The translations under genes and the position numbers were made by a program. The notes under the pieces were generated by a model, which was not told the DNA's origin, made no database searches, and saw only the letters and a list, made by a program, of their open reading frames with translations. A stretch of 64,000 nt of DNA from Lacinutrix sp. MedPE-SW (lineage in GTDB: Bacteria; Bacteroidota; Bacteroidia; Flavobacteriales; Flavobacteriaceae), in NCBI RefSeq assembly GCF_001874145.1, contig NZ_MPCX01000010.1, positions 1-64,000 on the forward strand, in the 5' to 3' direction. Positions 60,401 through 64,000 of the stretch are shown one piece after another. Within the stretch, counting starts at the first letter, position 1. Each line of letters begins with the position of its first letter.

Positions 60401-61537
60401 ATGAAAATTACAAAACAAGATATACTTAAAGCGCTAGAAACTATTACAGTACCTGGAGAAGGACAAAATATGGTAGAAAGTGGAGCGGTTAAAAATGTAG
60501 TTACTTTTGCAGATGAGATAATTGTAGATATAACAATTACAAACCCAGCATTACAAGCACGTAAAAAAACCGAAGTAGAAATACTAAAAGCAATACACGA
60601 AAAAGTTTACGAAAAAGCACAAGTAAAAGTAAACTTAAAAGTAGAAGCACCAGCAAAACCAGCAGCAAATGAAATAAAAGGAAAAACCATTCCTGGAATA
60701 AAAAACATTGTAGCAGTAGCCTCTGGAAAAGGTGGTGTTGGTAAATCTACAGTAACAGCAAATTTAGCAGTAACATTAGCTAAAATGGGCTTTAAAGTAG
60801 GCGTTTTAGATGCAGATATTTATGGGCCATCAATGCCAATAATGCTAGATGTAGAAATGGAAAGACCATTATCTGTAACCGTAGATGGAAAATCTAAAAT
60901 GAAACCGGTAGAAAATTACGGTGTAAAAATATTATCAATAGGTTTCTTTACAAAGCCAGATCAAGCAGTAGTTTGGCGTGGGCCAATGGCAGCAAAAGCA
61001 TTAAATCAAATGATTTTTGACGCGGCTTGGGGAGAGCTTGATTTCTTATTATTAGACCTACCGCCAGGAACAGGAGACATACATTTAAGTATCATGCAAT
61101 CCTTACCAATAACAGGCGCAGTAGTAGTAAGTACACCACAAAATGTTGCGTTAGCAGATGCTAAAAAGGGAGTTGCAATGTTTCAACAAGAGAGTATTAA
61201 TGTACCCGTTTTAGGTATAATAGAAAATATGGCATACTTTACACCAGAAGAGTTACCAGATAATAAATACTATATCTTTGGAAAAGAAGGCGCAAAAAAT
61301 CTAGCACAAGATTTAAATGTTTCACTTTTAGGCGAAATTCCTTTAGTACAAAGTATTCGTGAAGCAGGAGATGTAGGTAGGCCAGCAGCATTACAAACAG
61401 CAACACCGCTAGAAAAAGCTTTTGAAAAATTAACACAAAATGTAGTGCAAGAAGTCGTTAATAGAAACGAGACATTACCAGAAACTGAAGCAATAAAAAT
61501 TACAACAATGGCAGGATGTTCGGCCGTTAAAAAATAA
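60401..61537 (+). CDS. apbC: Mrp/NBP35 family iron-sulfur carrier ATPase
   Basis: 378 residues. N-terminal MIP18/DUF59 domain (1-85), then the deviant Walker A GKGGVGKSTVTANLA at about 109-123 and LDADIYGPSMPIM. The C-terminal cluster CxxC usual in ApbC (CPHC) is not present; the equivalent stretch reads FTPEELPDNKYYIFG. One Cys remains near the end (MAGCSAVKK). It probably carries Fe-S clusters to targets, with NifU-like protein downstream at three bases. Confidence 0.94.
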   Translation: MKITKQDILKALETITVPGEGQNMVESGAVKNVVTFADEIIVDITITNPALQARKKTEVEILKAIHEKVYEKAQVKVNLKVEAPAKPAANEIKGKTIPGIKNIVAVASGKGGVGKSTVTANLAVTLAKMGFKVGVLDADIYGPSMPIMLDVEMERPLSVTVDGKSKMKPVENYGVKILSIGFFTKPDQAVVWRGPMAAKALNQMIFDAAWGELDFLLLDLPPGTGDIHLSIMQSLPITGAVVVSTPQNVALADAKKGVAMFQQESINVPVLGIIENMAYFTPEELPDNKYYIFGKEGAKNLAQDLNVSLLGEIPLVQSIREAGDVGRPAALQTATPLEKAFEKLTQNVVQEVVNRNETLPETEAIKITTMAGCSAVKK

Positions 61538-61540
61538 AAG

Positions 61541-61783
61541 ATGACAACAGAAGAAGTAAGACTAAACGTAGAAAAAGCATTAGAGGAAATTCGTCCTTTT
61601 TTGCAAAGTGATGGTGGTGATATTACACTACTATCAATAGAAAATGATAAGTTAGTTAAAGTTCAGTTGCAAGGCGCTTGTGTTGGTTGTAGTGTAAACC
61701 AGATGACCTTAAAATCTGGAGTAGAAATGACAATTAAAAAATATGCTCCACAAATAGAGCAAGTAATAAATATAGAGCGTTAA
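61541..61783 (+). CDS. NifU-like C-terminal domain protein
   Basis: 80 residues of the NFU domain with the CxxC scaffold in GACVGCSVNQMTLKSGVE at about residues 45-62. The single-domain form is an Fe-S cluster carrier. Forms an operon with mrp at three bases. Confidence 0.95.
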   Translation: MTTEEVRLNVEKALEEIRPFLQSDGGDITLLSIENDKLVKVQLQGACVGCSVNQMTLKSGVEMTIKKYAPQIEQVINIER

Positions 61784-61784
61784 A

Positions 61785-61867
61785 TTTGGGCGTGACCTAA
61801 AGGTCAGGCTTTCGGCAGTCGCTATCAAAGATGAGCTCCAACAATGCCTCAATCCTTCACGCTTAAA
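61785..61867. repeat. 83-base GC-rich inverted-repeat element
   Basis: Outer arms TTTGGGCGTGA (61785-61795) and TCACGCTTAAA (61857-61867) pair over 11 positions with two G-U pairs. Inside, GACC-TAAA-GGTC (61794-61805) folds separately. The element is about half G+C in an AT-rich neighbourhood. It resembles, from memory, an intergenic GGGCGT...ACGC repeat family spread through Bacteroidetes genomes. Confidence 0.65.
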
Positions 61868-61980
61868 CAAAAACATCATACTTAAAAATTTAAAACATGT
61901 TAGGTATTACTACCTCGACATTTTTTTACATAAAAAAAGAAAGGTAAAAACTCAAGATTTATACCTTCGAAATAATAAAA

Positions 61981-63042
61981 ATGATAAAAACAGATATCCT
62001 AATAATTGGAGCAGGTCCAACAGGACTATTCACCGTTTTCGAAGCAGGTTTATTAAAACTAAAATGTCATTTAATAGATGCATTACCACAACCAGGTGGG
62101 CAATGCTCAGAAATATATCCTAAAAAACCTATTTACGATATTCCAGCTTATCCAGAAATTCTTGCAGGCGATTTAACACACAAATTAATGGAGCAGTGTA
62201 AGCAGTTTGAGCCAGGTTTTACCTTAGGAGAACGAGCAGATACTATAGAAAAACAAGAAGATGGAAGTTTTATAGTAACAACAAATAAAGGCACAAAACA
62301 TCAAGCACCAGTTGTTGCAATTGCAGGAGGTTTAGGAAGTTTTGAGCCTAGAAAACCATTAATCCATAATATTGCAAGTTTCGAAGATAAAGGTGTAGAG
62401 TATATTATTAAAAACCCAGAAATTTATAGAAATAAAAAAGTTGTAATAGCTGGTGGTGGAGATTCTGCCTTAGATTGGAGTATATTTTTAAGCGATGTCG
62501 CAAAAGAAGTAACTTTAATTCACAGACGTAACGAATTTCGTGGTCATTTAGACTCTGTAGAAAAAGTACAAGAACTAAAAAACAAAGAAAAAATAAACTT
62601 AATCACTCCAGCCGAGGTTGTAGGTATACTTGGTGATAAAGAAGTAAAAGGTGTTGTTGTAAAACAAGCCGAACATATAGAAAAAGAATTTGAAATAGAG
62701 TGCGATCACTTTATACCACTATTTGGTTTATCTCCCAAATTAGGTCCTATAGCTAATTGGGGATTAGAAATAGAGAAAAACGCAATTAAGGTAGATAACA
62801 GTTTAGATTACCAAACAAATATTCCAGGAGTGTTTGCCATTGGAGATGTAAATACATATCCAGGTAAACTAAAATTAATACTTTGTGGTTTTCATGAGGC
62901 AACATTAATGTGCCAATCTGCATACAAAATTATAAATCCAGGAAAACGCTATGTTATGAAATATACAACAGTAGCAGGAGTAGATGGTTTTGATGGTACA
63001 CGTAAAGAAGCACCAAAAGCCGTGGTAAAAAAAATAGAGTAA
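61981..63042 (+). CDS. Ferredoxin--NADP reductase (thioredoxin-reductase-like type)
   Basis: 353-residue FAD flavoprotein. FAD motif IIGAGPTGLFTVFEAG (6-21), NADPH motif VVIAGGGDSALDWS (about 155-168), and VFAIGDVNTYPGKLK near the C-terminus. It lacks the redox CxxC of thioredoxin reductase, as is normal for the TrxR-like ferredoxin reductases. The gap to the ferredoxin gene is 32 bases, so the pair are functional partners. Confidence 0.93.
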   Translation: MIKTDILIIGAGPTGLFTVFEAGLLKLKCHLIDALPQPGGQCSEIYPKKPIYDIPAYPEILAGDLTHKLMEQCKQFEPGFTLGERADTIEKQEDGSFIVTTNKGTKHQAPVVAIAGGLGSFEPRKPLIHNIASFEDKGVEYIIKNPEIYRNKKVVIAGGGDSALDWSIFLSDVAKEVTLIHRRNEFRGHLDSVEKVQELKNKEKINLITPAEVVGILGDKEVKGVVVKQAEHIEKEFEIECDHFIPLFGLSPKLGPIANWGLEIEKNAIKVDNSLDYQTNIPGVFAIGDVNTYPGKLKLILCGFHEATLMCQSAYKIINPGKRYVMKYTTVAGVDGFDGTRKEAPKAVVKKIE

Positions 63043-63074
63043 TACTATATTAATTAGTAGATAAATATAAAGCA

Positions 63075-63407
63075 TTGGAACAGGATATAAACATAAAAAT
63101 TATAGATCGAGAAGGGAAAGCCCATGACGTTCAAGCGCCAACAGATATGGCAATGAATTTAATGGAAGTAGTACGTTCTTTCGAGCTTGCCGAAGAAGGT
63201 ACAATTGGTGTTTGTGGCGGCATGGCTATGTGTGCGTCCTGCCAATGTTATGTGTTGAGTGATACAGAACTTCCAGAAATGCAAGATGACGAAGAAGCCA
63301 TGTTATCTGAAGCCTTTTATGTAAAAGATAATTCTAGACTAGGTTGTCAAATTCATATTACTCCAGATTTAGAAGGTTTGGAAGTAGAATTGGCTCCTGA
63401 GTCCTAA
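63075..63407 (+). CDS. 2Fe-2S ferredoxin (adrenodoxin type)
   Basis: 110 residues from a TTG start at 63075. The cluster Cys are in CGGMAMCASC (47, 53, 56; CX5CX2C) and CQI near residue 94. The adrenodoxin-like YVLSDTELPEM segment follows. It is likely the electron acceptor or donor of the upstream reductase, in Fe-S assembly or in another oxygenase system. Confidence 0.94.
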   Translation: MEQDINIKIIDREGKAHDVQAPTDMAMNLMEVVRSFELAEEGTIGVCGGMAMCASCQCYVLSDTELPEMQDDEEAMLSEAFYVKDNSRLGCQIHITPDLEGLEVELAPES

Positions 63408-63434
63408 TAACAAAATTAAATAGCTTAATAATTA

Positions 63435-64000
63435 TTAGGTTCTATAGTTTTCTAAAGCAGTTGGTCCTTCTAGTAATACGCGAACAATTTGTAAAGTTCC
63501 ATTATCTGTAGTAGAAATCTGCCATTTAATTAAAGAAATGGCTCCGTTTTCAATTTCTAAACCAGTAATACTTCTTGGGTGAACACAACTACCATCATTA
63601 AAAAAAGCAATATCACCAGGTTCTGGAAAACGTGGTCTGTGTGTATGGCCAACAACAGTAATTAAATTGTTGTTTTCTATAATCCATTTCTTAGTACGGC
63701 GTTCTACTTTAATAAGTTCCTTGTAGTTTTTAGCAGGACTCGTTGGGTCTGCGATACCCATAACATTTAAAGGTTTCCAAAGTACCCTAACCATAAATCG
63801 GCTCCATTTCCAAAAAAGAAAATTCCACCAATCTGCTTGATGACCATGTGTTAAAAATAGTTCTTGTCCTGTTTGGCAATGTTTTAAAACTATAGCTTCT
63901 TCGTATTTTATATCTCCAAAGAGTTCAACATTTTCACCAACTTTAGGATCAAAATATGTAGATAAGTTTTTTTTTACATATTCTGGGTTTCGGTAAACCA
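63435..64000 (-). CDS. Metallophosphoesterase, UDP-2,3-diacylglucosamine pyrophosphatase family, N-terminus cut by the window edge
   Basis: The minus-strand frame is open from 64000 to the stop at 63435, giving the last 188 residues. LTHGHQADWWN and VVGHTHRPRFP are metallophosphoesterase metal-binding blocks, and NDGSCVHPRSITGLEIENG follows. The Asp/Asn motifs of the N-terminus are beyond the window. Closest to LpxH-like hydrolases. A 9-base T-run (63967-63975 on the plus strand) sits inside the frame. Confidence 0.85.
   Translation of the reverse strand, partial: VYRNPEYVKKNLSTYFDPKVGENVELFGDIKYEEAIVLKHCQTGQELFLTHGHQADWWNFLFWKWSRFMVRVLWKPLNVMGIADPTSPAKNYKELIKVERRTKKWIIENNNLITVVGHTHRPRFPEPGDIAFFNDGSCVHPRSITGLEIENGAISLIKWQISTTDNGTLQIVRVLLEGPTALENYRT

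Noticed and set aside
63967-63975. Nine-base T-run as a phase-variable tract in the metallophosphoesterase gene
   Set aside because: It encodes Lys codons in a frame intact on both sides, and similar A/T runs are common in this AT-rich sequence.
1-64000. tRNA, rRNA, CRISPR, prophage or insertion sequence
   Set aside because: No cloverleaf, rRNA stretch, regularly spaced repeat, transposase or integrase was recognised by eye; tRNA scanning could not be run.

Overview
This 64 kb window is a chromosomal stretch from an AT-rich member of the Bacteroidetes, almost certainly the family Flavobacteriaceae. Four things support that. Gliding-motility genes gldE and gldD lie beside mutY and ssb, and two proteins carry type IX secretion sorting tails. 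Many lineage-specific DUF families are present (DUF4199, DUF4271, DUF4296, DUF4301, DUF3098, DUF3127, DUF2490). Shine-Dalgarno sites are essentially absent, while recurrent TAnnTTTG -7 promoter boxes occur. No rRNA, tRNA, CRISPR array, prophage, transposase or integrase was found, so this is mostly housekeeping chromosome. It is packed with leaders, hairpins and overlapping genes.

Layout. 0-6 kb: tail of an OmpA-family gene, rng with a strongly structured leader, a 30-residue basic protein gene, HU, then mutY-ssb-gldE-gldD. 6-11 kb: a metal-binding lipoprotein, an EamA exporter, and a pair of secreted M16 peptidases of which one lacks the catalytic motif. 11-16 kb: DUF4199, rplU (L21 with an extra C-terminal helix-hairpin-helix domain), rpmA, umuC-umuD behind a 28-base palindrome, and ahcY. 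16-23.6 kb: a tightly overlapping seven-gene set (Sfp-type transferase, PcrB-like synthase, thiamine-binding protein, PnuC/PnuT transporter, NadR-like kinase, DUF4301, ArfB), followed by a TPP riboswitch driving a TonB-dependent receptor. 23.7-32 kb: lipoprotein, greA with a hairpin leader, HIT protein, orphan histidine kinase, flavin reductase, DUF3127, aat, DUF2490, tag, thioredoxin-like protein, TonB-like protein. 32-36 kb (minus strand): ftsX, two tiny membrane proteins, DUF3098, a secreted unknown, uppP, truB. 36-51 kb: leuS, Zn peptidase, Lrp regulator with a saccharopine-dehydrogenase-like enzyme, DUF423, pckA, hemD-DUF4271, a GT2 glycosyltransferase-dihydroorotase-DUF4296 operon, an epimerase and tyrS. 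51-58.5 kb: YHS protein, LuxE-like acyl-protein synthetase, two T9SS cargo proteins, a PhoB/PhoR-type two-component pair, and a MurG-like glycosyltransferase. 58.5-64 kb: trmB, LysE, an alkyltransferase-like protein, then a redox/iron-sulfur set (mrp, nifU-like, ferredoxin reductase, ferredoxin) and a truncated metallophosphoesterase.

How parts work together. The thiamine-binding protein, PnuC-family permease, nucleoside-kinase-like ATPase and TPP-riboswitch-controlled outer-membrane receptor together suggest a thiamine salvage route rather than nicotinamide riboside uptake. The last cluster looks like Fe-S assembly plus an electron-transfer pair. The most notable undescribed signals are regulatory: the rng leader, the umuD palindrome, the greA leader, the mrp leader, the L21 leader hairpin, and an 83-base GC-rich inverted-repeat element at 61785-61867. 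All functional statements rest on reading motifs by eye; no database search was run.
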